Assembly: GCA_002371315.1 (NCBI GenBank)
Contig: DFHL01000037.1
Location: 1 to 7,109, forward strand
Reading direction: 5' to 3'
DNA length: 7,109 bases
Source of the DNA: Bacteroidales bacterium UBA3724
Lineage (GTDB): Bacteria; Bacteroidota; Bacteroidia; Bacteroidales; P3
Positions 1-5,941 of the stretch are shown here, piece by piece. Under the pieces are notes generated by a model, which was not told the DNA's origin, made no database searches, and was given only the letters and a program-made list of their open reading frames with translations. Each line of letters begins with the position of its first letter. Position 1 is the first letter of the stretch. The translations under genes were made by a program, and so were the position numbers.

Positions 1-22
1 TCTCCTAAACAAAAATTCTTAC

Positions 23-30
23 TACCTTTG
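23..30 (+). promoter_or_regulatory. Bacteroidota -7 promoter element upstream of the lipoprotein gene
   Basis: TACCTTTG matches the Bacteroidota sigma-ABfr -7 consensus TAnnTTTG. The matching -33 TTTG element would fall at or beyond the left edge of the window, so it cannot be judged. Transcription would start near 36-40 and give a leader of about 110 nt before the ATG at 149. Short inverted and direct repeats surround the element (22-53). Confidence 0.55.
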
Positions 31-148
31 CACAACTGTGTTGCACTTGGTAGTTGAGTCTACGCGGTAACTTTTTTATGTCATCCGCGCAATAAAACAC
101 AACAGGGATCGTTATCCTATAATTAATAATAATCAAAAAACAAATGTT

Positions 149-526
149 ATGAAAAAAATTCTTTATTTTGCCTTGATAACTTTTGTAATGATAGGTGTGA
201 GCGCCTGCTCGAACAACCAGATGGACCTCGGCAACACCACGTGGGAAGGATCAATCGAAATTCCTGCTGAAGAAGAAGGTGAAGATATCTTTGAGATGAG
301 GACCGTCATTTCCTTCTCGAGTGCGACGGATGGAAATATGGTCTTCTATGCGTATGGCGAGTCTGAGGACCAGCCTTTTACCTACACTTGCGACAAGAAC
401 GGCAAGGGAAAGATGATGGGCACCGACAGCGATGACGGCGGCCGTCTGGAAAGCGTGTTTGAGGTCAATGGCAATACTCTAACTCTTATAGAAGATGGTA
501 GAACAATCACTTTCGATAAAATCTGA
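149..526 (+). CDS. Small predicted lipoprotein of unknown function, beta-rich
   Basis: The 125-aa product begins with a lipoprotein signal peptide: two lysines after Met, a hydrophobic stretch (residues 4-18), then a lipobox V-S-A-C with the lipidated cysteine at residue 20. Lol-type export to the outer membrane is possible. However, the residues after the cysteine (S-N-N-Q-M-D) do not form the clear acidic surface-export signal known from Bacteroidota, so a periplasm-facing position is as likely. The mature part of about 105 residues starts with a T-T-W-E-G motif, carries an acidic patch (residues 41-46) and ends with short alternating strands (roughly N-T-L-T-L and R-T-I-T-F). This looks like the small lipocalin-like beta-barrels common in Bacteroidota lipoproteins, but I do not recognise a specific family. 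The start is set by the signal peptide. The gene has its own upstream -7 element and a terminator, so it is probably monocistronic. Confidence 0.85.
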   Translation: MKKILYFALITFVMIGVSACSNNQMDLGNTTWEGSIEIPAEEEGEDIFEMRTVISFSSATDGNMVFYAYGESEDQPFTYTCDKNGKGKMMGTDSDDGGRLESVFEVNGNTLTLIEDGRTITFDKI

Positions 527-554
527 GGCTGCTTAGTGAAGCAATCTACAAGCG

Positions 555-587
555 AAAGGCTCCGGCCGCAGGCCGGAGCCTTTTTTT
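555..587 (+). terminator. Strong intrinsic terminator after the lipoprotein gene
   Basis: This is a perfect dyad: a GC-rich arm at 555-567 (AAAGGCTCCGGCC), a GCA loop at 568-570, and the complementary arm at 571-583. A seven-T run at 581-587 partly overlaps the stem. The minus strand has only a short T run, so it acts mainly on plus-strand transcripts. It ends just 9 nt before the aat-folK start codon, leaving almost no room for a separate promoter. A second, weaker hairpin (TGCTT at 530-534 with AAGCA at 539-543) sits right after the lipoprotein stop codon. Confidence 0.93.
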
Positions 588-596
588 AGTGATAAT

Positions 597-1787
597 ATGG
601 CTTATATTCTTGACGACGAGCAGGTTGGCTTTCCCGATCCGCGCCTGAGCGAGGACGACGGCTTTCTGGCCGTGGGCGGCAGTCTTGAGCCGCTGTGGCT
701 GCTCAATGCCTACTATATGGGCATCTTCCCTTGGTATGACGACCAGGCGGGACATCCCTACTGGTATTCGCTGGATCCGCGGATGGTTCTGCTGCCCAGC
801 GAGTTCCGCTGCTCGCAGTCGCTCGCGCGGCTGCTGCGGTCGGGACGCTTCGAGGTGCGCGTCGACACCTGTTTCCGCCAGGTGGTGGAGGCTTGTGCTG
901 GCGTGCAGCGCACGGGACAGGACGGCACGTGGATCAGCCCGCGCTTCATCGACGCCTACTGCGAGATGCACCGGCAGGGCTTTGCCCACTCGTTCGAGAC
1001 GTTTCAGGACGGGCAGCTGGTGGGTGGCCTGTACGGCGTCAGCCTGTGCGACTATTTCAGCGGCGAGTCGATGTTCCACACGGTGCGCGACGCTTCGAAG
1101 GTGGCTTTTGCGCGTATGGTGAATTTCGCCGCGATGCACGGCTTCCGCTTCATCGACGCGCAGCAGCCGACGCGCCACCTGGAGTCACTTGGGGCCAGGA
1201 AGATGCCGCGCGAAGAGTTCCTCGCTCTGCTCGAGCACAACAACATCGACAAGACCTATCGTGGCCGATGGAAAAACAACAGCGTGGTGCTGCTCATAGG
1301 TGGCAACCAGGGCGAGCGCGTGGTCCTGATGATGCAGGCCATTGCACTGATTGCGCAGCGTATAGGTACCGTTTCGGTGGTGTCGTCGCTCTACGAAACG
1401 GAGCCGTGGGGCTTCGAGGCCGAGCAGAAATTCCTCAACCAGGCGCTGGTGGTCGATACCGACCTGGATGCGCAGTCGGTGCTCGAGGTGGCTTTGGCAA
1501 TAGAGCAGGAGCTGGGGCGTGTGCGCCCAGCCGGCGGCGCGGACTGGCAGTCGGACGACAGGACATACGCCTCGCGGCCCATCGATATCGACCTGATTTT
1601 CTATAACAACGACATCGTCCAGACTCCTTCGCTGCAGCTGCCCCATCCGCGGATGCACCTGCGCCGGTTCGTGCTGCAGCCGCTGGCGCAGATAGTACCT
1701 GACCTGATGCACCCAAAATTTGGCAAAACGGTGCGCCAACTTCTTGACGAATGCACCGACCAGGGCGAGGTGAAAGAATATTTTTGA
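597..1787 (+). CDS. aat-folK: Fusion of leucyl/phenylalanyl-tRNA-protein transferase (Aat) and 6-hydroxymethyl-7,8-dihydropterin pyrophosphokinase (FolK)
   Basis: Residues 1 to about 225 are Aat, which adds Leu or Phe from aminoacyl-tRNA to N-terminal Lys/Arg of proteins and so marks them for ClpS/ClpAP. Visible hallmarks are F-P-D-P, G-x-L-A-V-G-G, G-I-F-P-W-Y (42-47), G-T-W-I, the G-E-S-M-F block with E157, and I-D-A-Q with D187 and Q189, which line up with the E. coli Aat catalytic-site residues E156, D186 and Q188. Residues from about 229 to 396 are HPPK, which transfers pyrophosphate from ATP to 6-hydroxymethyl-dihydropterin in folate synthesis. They show L-I-G-G-N-Q-G-E-R (233-241), Y-E-T-E-P-W-G (266-272), F-L-N (279-281), the R-P-I-D-I-D motif whose D330 and D332 should bind Mg2+, and P-H-P-R-M. 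Both halves are near full length and look catalytically intact. The linker is only a few residues (K-N-N). The start matches the usual Aat N-terminus. No TAnnTTTG promoter lies between the preceding terminator and the ATG. The reading frame through the junction depends on an A5 run at 1272-1276. A native fusion, a recent mutation and a one-base sequence error are all possible. The two enzyme identities are secure; the single-polypeptide state is less so. Confidence 0.9.
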   Translation: MAYILDDEQVGFPDPRLSEDDGFLAVGGSLEPLWLLNAYYMGIFPWYDDQAGHPYWYSLDPRMVLLPSEFRCSQSLARLLRSGRFEVRVDTCFRQVVEACAGVQRTGQDGTWISPRFIDAYCEMHRQGFAHSFETFQDGQLVGGLYGVSLCDYFSGESMFHTVRDASKVAFARMVNFAAMHGFRFIDAQQPTRHLESLGARKMPREEFLALLEHNNIDKTYRGRWKNNSVVLLIGGNQGERVVLMMQAIALIAQRIGTVSVVSSLYETEPWGFEAEQKFLNQALVVDTDLDAQSVLEVALAIEQELGRVRPAGGADWQSDDRTYASRPIDIDLIFYNNDIVQTPSLQLPHPRMHLRRFVLQPLAQIVPDLMHPKFGKTVRQLLDECTDQGEVKEYF

Positions 1788-1837
1788 TGCTGTAAGATGT
1801 TGAAATATAAACAAAAGAGAATTTCTTCAAAAAAATA

Positions 1838-1869
1838 TTTTGCCGTTTAGGAAAAATGTAGTACTTTTG
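1838..1869 (+). promoter_or_regulatory. Promoter of the rplU-rpmA operon
   Basis: TTTTG at 1838-1842 serves as the -33 element and TACTTTTG at 1862-1869 as the -7 element (TAnnTTTG). They are separated by 19 bp, the usual Bacteroidota spacing. Transcription should begin near 1875, giving a leader of about 38 nt. A perfect 5-bp hairpin (TCCAT, loop TTT, ATGGA; 1873-1885) would lie at the 5' end of the transcript. No terminator for the preceding aat-folK gene is visible in 1788-1837, so some readthrough into rplU is possible. Confidence 0.85.
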
Positions 1870-1912
1870 CACTCCATTTTATGGAAAAATAATAAAATTT
1901 AAATAGTTAAAA

Positions 1913-2221
1913 ATGTACGCAATAGTTGAAATCGCAGGAAAGCAATTCAAGGTAGCCCAAGATCAGAAGATCTTCGTCAACCGCCTTCAGAATGAGGAAG
2001 GTAGCGAGGTCTCTTTTGACACCGTGATGCTCAAAGACAATGATGGTAACATTACCGTTGGCCAGCCCTACATCAGCGGCGCCAGCGTGAAAGCCACCGT
2101 GGTGAAACATTTGAAGGGTAAGAAGGTGCTCGTCTTCAAGAAAATCCGCCGCAAAGGATTCCAGAAGATGAACGGTCACCGTGACTATCTCACCCAGATC
2201 CAAATCAACAGCATTAACTAA
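1913..2221 (+). CDS. rplU: 50S ribosomal protein L21
   Basis: The 102-aa product has the length and fold signals of bacterial L21, an rRNA-binding protein of the large subunit. The N-terminus M-Y-A-I-V-E-I-A-G-K-Q-F-K-V is the standard L21 opening. The C-terminal region carries the family signature K-K-I-R-R-K-G-F-Q-K-M-N-G-H-R-D-Y-L-T (residues about 76-94), rich in the basic residues that contact 23S rRNA. The start is fixed by the conserved N-terminus. The leader is A/T-rich with no Shine-Dalgarno sequence, as is usual for Bacteroidota. It is the first gene of a two-gene operon with rpmA, 33 nt downstream, an arrangement conserved across bacteria. Confidence 0.98.
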   Translation: MYAIVEIAGKQFKVAQDQKIFVNRLQNEEGSEVSFDTVMLKDNDGNITVGQPYISGASVKATVVKHLKGKKVLVFKKIRRKGFQKMNGHRDYLTQIQINSIN

Positions 2222-2254
2222 ATCGAGTAACTAACCTTTTAAAACGTATATAGT

Positions 2255-2515
2255 ATGGCTCACAAAAAAGGTGTCGGTAGTTCCAGCAACGGACGTGAAT
2301 CCGAAAGCAAACGTTTGGGTGTTAAGATTTTTGGCGGTCAGCCCTGTATCGCTGGCAACATCATTATCCGCCAGCGCGGTACGGTCCACAACCCCGGCCG
2401 TAACGTTGGAATGGGCAAGGACCACACGCTCTACGCTCTGTGCGACGGCGTGGTGAAGTTCCACAAAGGCCGTGAGGACCGTTCGTTCGTGTCGGTCGTC
2501 CCCAATGCCGAATAA
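2255..2515 (+). CDS. rpmA: 50S ribosomal protein L27
   Basis: The 86-aa product is a complete L27, whose flexible N-terminus reaches the peptidyl-transferase centre. It begins M-A-H-K-K-G-V-G-S-S-S-N-G-R, with no cleavable extension like that of Firmicutes L27. It contains the signature G-N-I-I-I-R-Q-R-G-T-V-H-N-P-G-x-N-V-G (residues about 34-52). The conserved N-terminus fixes the start. It is second in the operon after rplU and is followed within 25 nt by an intrinsic terminator, so the operon ends here. Confidence 0.98.
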   Translation: MAHKKGVGSSSNGRESESKRLGVKIFGGQPCIAGNIIIRQRGTVHNPGRNVGMGKDHTLYALCDGVVKFHKGREDRSFVSVVPNAE

Positions 2516-2537
2516 ACCCCTGACGACAAAATCATTT

Positions 2538-2565
2538 AGGGCACCCTTATGGGATGCCCTTTTTT
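2538..2565 (+). terminator. Intrinsic terminator of the rplU-rpmA operon
   Basis: Arms AGGGCA-CCC (2538-2546) and GGG-TGCCCT (2551-2560, with A2554 bulged out) close a TTAT loop and run into six T residues (2560-2565). It lies 22 nt after the rpmA stop codon and ahead of the next promoter. Confidence 0.9.
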
Positions 2566-2591
2566 GGTTTAACAATATTTATATTTTAAAA

Positions 2592-2623
2592 TTGGCGCGT
2601 TAGAGATAATCTTTGTAATTTTG
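2592..2623 (+). promoter_or_regulatory. Promoter of the T9SS modular protein gene
   Basis: TTGG at 2592-2595 is a plausible -33 element and TAATTTTG at 2616-2623 fits the TAnnTTTG -7 consensus. The gap of about 20-21 bp is acceptable. The predicted start of transcription is near 2630, giving a leader of about 90 nt (2630-2719). That leader holds no gene, no clear riboswitch and no Shine-Dalgarno sequence. Confidence 0.75.
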
Positions 2624-2719
2624 CATATTGCGAAGAAGTATTCGGTATAAGCGTAAGGTTTTGAGAAATAGAGTGAAATCAATAATTTATTTATATTTAC
2701 AAACCAAATCTCACAGACA

Positions 2720-5700
2720 ATGAAAAAATTATTTACACTTTTTGCAGCCGTGATGTTGCTTGCCTCTGTAAGTTTTGCTCAGGGCGGTGCGCGTCGCGGA
2801 CAGACGGGCGTGAATGCAGCTGCTGCGTTCAAAGCCCAGGTCAACAAAAAGCAGGCTTCCAAGGCTTCGGCCAAGGCCGCCGGTGACACTATCAGCGTTT
2901 TCCCTTGGACTGAGGGCTTCGAGAACGGCACGACGGGATTCACTTTCGTCGACAGCGACAACGACGGTTTCAACTGGATGATTGTGACCAGCAGTGTCGA
3001 CAATTTCAGCGTAAACAGCGGAGATGCCTGCATCGTGTCGGCTTCGTATGACAATGACAACCAGGTTGCCCTTACGCCTGACAACTGGATGATTCTGCCT
3101 GTGATGCAGATTCCCGCCACGCTGACCGACGCCACCCTTTCGTGGTATGAGATTGCTCAGGATGCCAACTATGCCAACGAATACTATAGCGTGTACATCA
3201 CCACCAGTGGCCACGCTGTCAGCAACTTCACCGCCACCACCGCTGTCTTCAGCGCCACTGCAACTGGTGCTTGGGTGAAGCGCAGCGTCGACCTGAGCAG
3301 CTATGCCGGCCAGACGATCCACATCGCTTTCCGCCACTACAACTGCACCGATATGTTCTTCCTGAACATCGACGATATCCGTATCGGCGGCAGCGAGGCT
3401 CCCGAGCTGACCCTTGTCGGCCCGGCTTCGGCCCGCTTGAATGAGCCTGTCACCTTCACTGCCAACAGCACGGTGAACAATATTGCCTGGACTGTGGACG
3501 GCACCGCCGATGCCACTGCCGCAGGCACCACGCTGACCACCACTTTCACCACCCTCGGTATGCACCAGGTTATCGCTACGGCCACCAACAGTATTGGTAG
3601 CGTTAGCGACACTATCGACGTCAATGTCTACAGTTGCGAAGACATTACGCTTCCTTTCGTTCCCGATTTCTCTGGCGGTCTCGGCTGCTGGGACACTGTC
3701 GGCTTGCTTACCCAGGGTACGGGCTGGTTCCCCAGTGTTGATATGTTCGAAAGCAACCCCGTCGGACAGGTGATTTCCATCTCTGCCCAGAACTATATGG
3801 GAATCTTTATGATGGATGTCCCCGTCGACAACTGGCTGATTAGCCCCGAAATCACTATGCCTACGGCCACTGGCGCCGACAACGGTTATGAAATCGCTTG
3901 GCAGGTGAGACCTTATCTGTCGAGCTATCAAGGCGACCACTATGGCGTTTACGTCATCAGCGGCACCGACACCACTATGCTCTATGAGGAATCCCTTACC
4001 GGCATCACCGACTTTGTTCAGCGTATGGCTGTCATCCCCAGCACCATCACTGGCGACTTCCAGGTCGCTTTCCGCCACTTCAACAGCGTAAGCGGCTATG
4101 TTATCGTCCTCGACAGCATCCAGATCCGCAGCCTTTCAATTCCTGCGCTGACCTTGCAGGGTCCCACGGAAGCTGAGAACGGTGTTGAGGTAACTTTCAC
4201 CGCCGTTGCTCCCAACGCCACCAGCTTCAGCTGGACCGTTGACGGCACCGCCGTTGCTGGCAATACCACCAACGTGCTGAACCACACCTTCACCGCCGAT
4301 GGTAGCCACACCGTTGCCGTCACCGCTACCAACAGCGTGGGTACCGCCACCGATGACATCACCGTGAGTGTGTACACCTGCGAAGGCATCACCTCGTTCC
4401 CCTACACAATGACCTTCGAGAACGGCCACCGGTGCTGGGATGCCATCAGCATCGACCCCGCCAACAACGACCGCTTCGGCCTCAACTACGATAGTACTTT
4501 TGTCTACGAAGGCAATGCCAGCTTCCTCTTCAGCAGCTACAACACCGCTTCGGACTACAACCAGTATCTCATTTCGCCCGAAATGACGCTGCCGGCCACT
4601 GGCGTTTACGTTGTCACGTTCCCCTACAAGGCCAGAAATACAGATGACTCGTTCCGCATTATGGCTTCCAGCACCGACAAAAATATTGCCAGTTTCACCG
4701 AAATCGCCGACTATCCCAGCGTAGCCACCGAGTGGACCGTTGCTTCCGCTACGCTGCCCGCCGGAACCAAGTATGTTGCAATCAACTATTATGGCGACTA
4801 CCAGTATTATCTTGGCGTTGACAACATCACCATCCAGGAACTCAACCAGGCTCCCGATGTGACCGTTGCCGGTCCTGCAAGCGCTATGGCTGGCGACGAG
4901 GTGACCTTCACCGCCACCGCTCCGCTGGCTTCCAGCTTCAGTTGGACTGTCGACGGCAATGCTGTCAGCGAGACTTCCAATGTGCTGACTACCAGCTTCA
5001 CCACCGCTGGCGACCACACCGTTACCGTTACCGCTACCAATACTATCGGCAGCAATACTGCTTCTGCCGTAATCAACATCGTTACCTGCGATCCTATCAG
5101 CACGTTCCCCTACACTATGGGCTTCGAGAGCAACGAGGACTATGGCTGCTGGCGCCTGATCGACGCCGACGGCGATGGCTACAACTGGCAGCTTTTGTCG
5201 CAGAGCGGCAGTACGTATGGCCACAACAGCGCCAATGCCATTGCTTCTGCTTCTTATGTCAACAATGTCGGAGCCCTCACTCCTGACAACTACCTTGTTA
5301 TGCCTGCTCTCCAGCTGCCTGCTGGTTCTGAGCTTATCCTCAGCTGGTTCGACAAGGGCCAGGATTCCAACTACGCTGCCGAGCACTACAGCGTCGTCCT
5401 CTCGACCACGGGTAACAGCGCCAGCGATTTCACCACAGTCCTTTACGACGGTACCAGCACCGCCAATTGGATTGGCCACAATGTAAGCCTGGGCCAGTAT
5501 GCCGGCCAGACTGTCTATATCGCTTTCCGTCACCACGGTGTCACCGATATGTTCTATCTTGATATCGACGACATCAAGATTGCACAGGAAGGTGTCGGCA
5601 TCGATGTGGCCGAAAACAACGCTGTCAGCGTCTATCCCAACCCTGCCACCAGTGTCGTCACCGTCAGCGCCGAAGGTGTTGAAGGTACTGTCGATGTGCA

Positions 5701-5851
5701 GCTTGTCGACCTCAACGGCCGCGTTGTGATGCAGCAGAGCGGCAATGCCCAGGGCCTGACTCTCGATGTCAGCGGCCTCAGCAAGGGCGTCTACTTTGTC
5801 CGCCTCTCCAGCGACAGTGTCAACACTGTCAGCAAACTCGTTGTGAAATAA
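2720..5851 (+). CDS. Secreted multidomain protein: four choice-of-anchor J (cleaved adhesin-like) modules, three PKD-like domains, T9SS C-terminal sorting domain
   Basis: The 1043-aa product starts with a signal peptide (M-K-K-L-F, hydrophobic core, likely cut after A20 before Q21), then an Ala/Lys/Arg-rich linker (21-57). Seven beta-rich units follow: module A (58-223), PKD1 (227-305), module B (306-470), PKD2 (475-553), module C (554-706), PKD3 (711-789) and module D (790-955). The A-D modules show jelly-roll features of the cleaved adhesin / choice-of-anchor J group: F-P-W/Y-T-x-x-F-E starts, D-N-W/Y-L-I-x-P, A-F-R-H, and a closing D-D-I-x-I or equivalent. PKD-like units share S-F-S-W-T-V-D-G and H-T-V-x-V-T-A-T-N. 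Residues 966-1043 are a type A sorting domain (V-Y-P-N-P-A, D-L-N-G-R-V-V, L-S-K-G-V-Y-F-V-R-L, terminal K-L-V-V-K). Such proteins cross the outer membrane by the PorSS/T9SS; the tail is removed and the protein is usually fixed to anionic LPS. No protease or glycosidase domain is visible, so I infer an adhesin or a surface/matrix-binding role; the ligand is unknown. It has its own promoter and terminator. Confidence 0.93.
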   Translation: MKKLFTLFAAVMLLASVSFAQGGARRGQTGVNAAAAFKAQVNKKQASKASAKAAGDTISVFPWTEGFENGTTGFTFVDSDNDGFNWMIVTSSVDNFSVNSGDACIVSASYDNDNQVALTPDNWMILPVMQIPATLTDATLSWYEIAQDANYANEYYSVYITTSGHAVSNFTATTAVFSATATGAWVKRSVDLSSYAGQTIHIAFRHYNCTDMFFLNIDDIRIGGSEAPELTLVGPASARLNEPVTFTANSTVNNIAWTVDGTADATAAGTTLTTTFTTLGMHQVIATATNSIGSVSDTIDVNVYSCEDITLPFVPDFSGGLGCWDTVGLLTQGTGWFPSVDMFESNPVGQVISISAQNYMGIFMMDVPVDNWLISPEITMPTATGADNGYEIAWQVRPYLSSYQGDHYGVYVISGTDTTMLYEESLTGITDFVQRMAVIPSTITGDFQVAFRHFNSVSGYVIVLDSIQIRSLSIPALTLQGPTEAENGVEVTFTAVAPNATSFSWTVDGTAVAGNTTNVLNHTFTADGSHTVAVTATNSVGTATDDITVSVYTCEGITSFPYTMTFENGHRCWDAISIDPANNDRFGLNYDSTFVYEGNASFLFSSYNTASDYNQYLISPEMTLPATGVYVVTFPYKARNTDDSFRIMASSTDKNIASFTEIADYPSVATEWTVASATLPAGTKYVAINYYGDYQYYLGVDNITIQELNQAPDVTVAGPASAMAGDEVTFTATAPLASSFSWTVDGNAVSETSNVLTTSFTTAGDHTVTVTATNTIGSNTASAVINIVTCDPISTFPYTMGFESNEDYGCWRLIDADGDGYNWQLLSQSGSTYGHNSANAIASASYVNNVGALTPDNYLVMPALQLPAGSELILSWFDKGQDSNYAAEHYSVVLSTTGNSASDFTTVLYDGTSTANWIGHNVSLGQYAGQTVYIAFRHHGVTDMFYLDIDDIKIAQEGVGIDVAENNAVSVYPNPATSVVTVSAEGVEGTVDVQLVDLNGRVVMQQSGNAQGLTLDVSGLSKGVYFVRLSSDSVNTVSKLVVK
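2891..3388 (+). repeat. Outer module A, paralogous to module D (5087-5584)
   Basis: Modules A and D of the secreted protein are an internal duplication. Both carry a D-x-D-x-D-G-[FY]-N-W motif (A: D78, D80, D82; D: D815, D817, D819), then L-T-P-D-N, S-W-[YF]-x-x-x-Q-D-x-N-Y-A, and Y-A-G-Q-T-[IV]-x-I-A-F-R-H. They close on T-D-M-F-[FY]-L-[ND]-I-D-D-I. DNA similarity persists in patches, for example TATGCCGGCCAGAC in both. The inner modules B and C are clearly more divergent. Confidence 0.8.
3398..5086 (+). repeat. Three PKD-like repeats (3398-3634, 4142-4378, 4850-5086)
   Basis: Each unit is 79 residues long and starts with a G-P-[AT]-x-A segment and V-T-F-T-A. A W-T-V-D-G turn follows in the position of the usual PKD W-x-F-G-D-G. 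Each then has T-x-x-G-x-H-x-V-x-[AV]-T-A-T-N and ends at a Val/Ile-Tyr/Val-[ST]-C boundary with the next module. Units 2 and 3 are closest to each other. They are spaced at about 744 and 708 nt start to start, with one anchor-J module between neighbours. They probably act as rigid spacers or as carbohydrate/protein contact domains. Confidence 0.8.
5087..5584 (+). repeat. Outer module D, paralogous to module A (2891-3388)
   Basis: This is the last globular module before the T9SS tail. Unlike A, it begins with the C-D-P-I ... G-C-W cysteine pair (C790, C810) shared with modules B and C. The rest follows module A almost motif by motif, including the Asp-rich D815/D817/D819 loop. Confidence 0.78.
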
Positions 5852-5886
5852 CATCCTATAGCAGGACAAGATATTTCCAGAGAATC

Positions 5887-5918
5887 AAAACGGGTGTCCC
5901 TTTCGGGGCACCCGTTTT
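5887..5918. terminator. Bidirectional intrinsic terminator between convergent genes
   Basis: The arm AAAACGGGTGTCCC (5887-5900), the loop TTTC (5901-5904) and the arm GGGGCACCCGTTTT (5905-5918) form a 14-bp stem with a single G-T wobble. A T-rich tail follows on the plus strand (5915-5924), and the A-rich 5' arm gives a short T tail on the minus strand. It sits between the stop of the secreted protein gene (5851) and the stop of the minus-strand DAHP synthase gene (5942), so it can serve both. Confidence 0.9.
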
Positions 5919-5941
5919 GTTTTTAAGGCAAGTCGCGAAGT

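Noticed and set aside
286..293. TATCTTTG, a TAnnTTTG match within the lipoprotein gene, as a possible aat-folK promoter
   Set aside because: No -33 element is seen and the transcript would still meet the strong terminator at 555-587. A short degenerate motif is expected by chance.
1269..1280. Programmed -1 ribosomal frameshift at the aat-folK junction
   Set aside because: The sequence G-AAA-AAC is not a good X-XXY-YYZ slippery heptamer, and a run of five A is short for polymerase slippage. A plain one-base indel explains the pattern more simply.
893..1606. Alternative plus-strand frame of 237 codons inside aat-folK
   Set aside because: It is an Arg/Gly/Ala-rich out-of-frame reading of GC-rich DNA. 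Only its ATG at 1268 is of interest, because of the junction.
2729..4078. Open minus-strand frame of 449 codons opposite the 5' half of the secreted protein gene
   Set aside because: Same cause: a long antisense shadow of a repetitive, biased coding region, with no promoter or family features.
4136..5869. Open minus-strand frame of 577 codons opposite the secreted protein gene
   Set aside because: It is antisense to a clearly real gene with signal peptide, repeated domains and sorting tail. Its openness follows from the C-ended codon bias and repetition of the plus-strand gene. Its translation is a Val/Gly/Asp-rich repetitive shadow with no recognisable domain.
2538..5918. Shared GGGCACCC word in the terminators at 2538 and 5887, as a repeat family
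   Set aside because: Eight GC-rich bases in terminator stems are easily shared by chance; loops and flanks differ.
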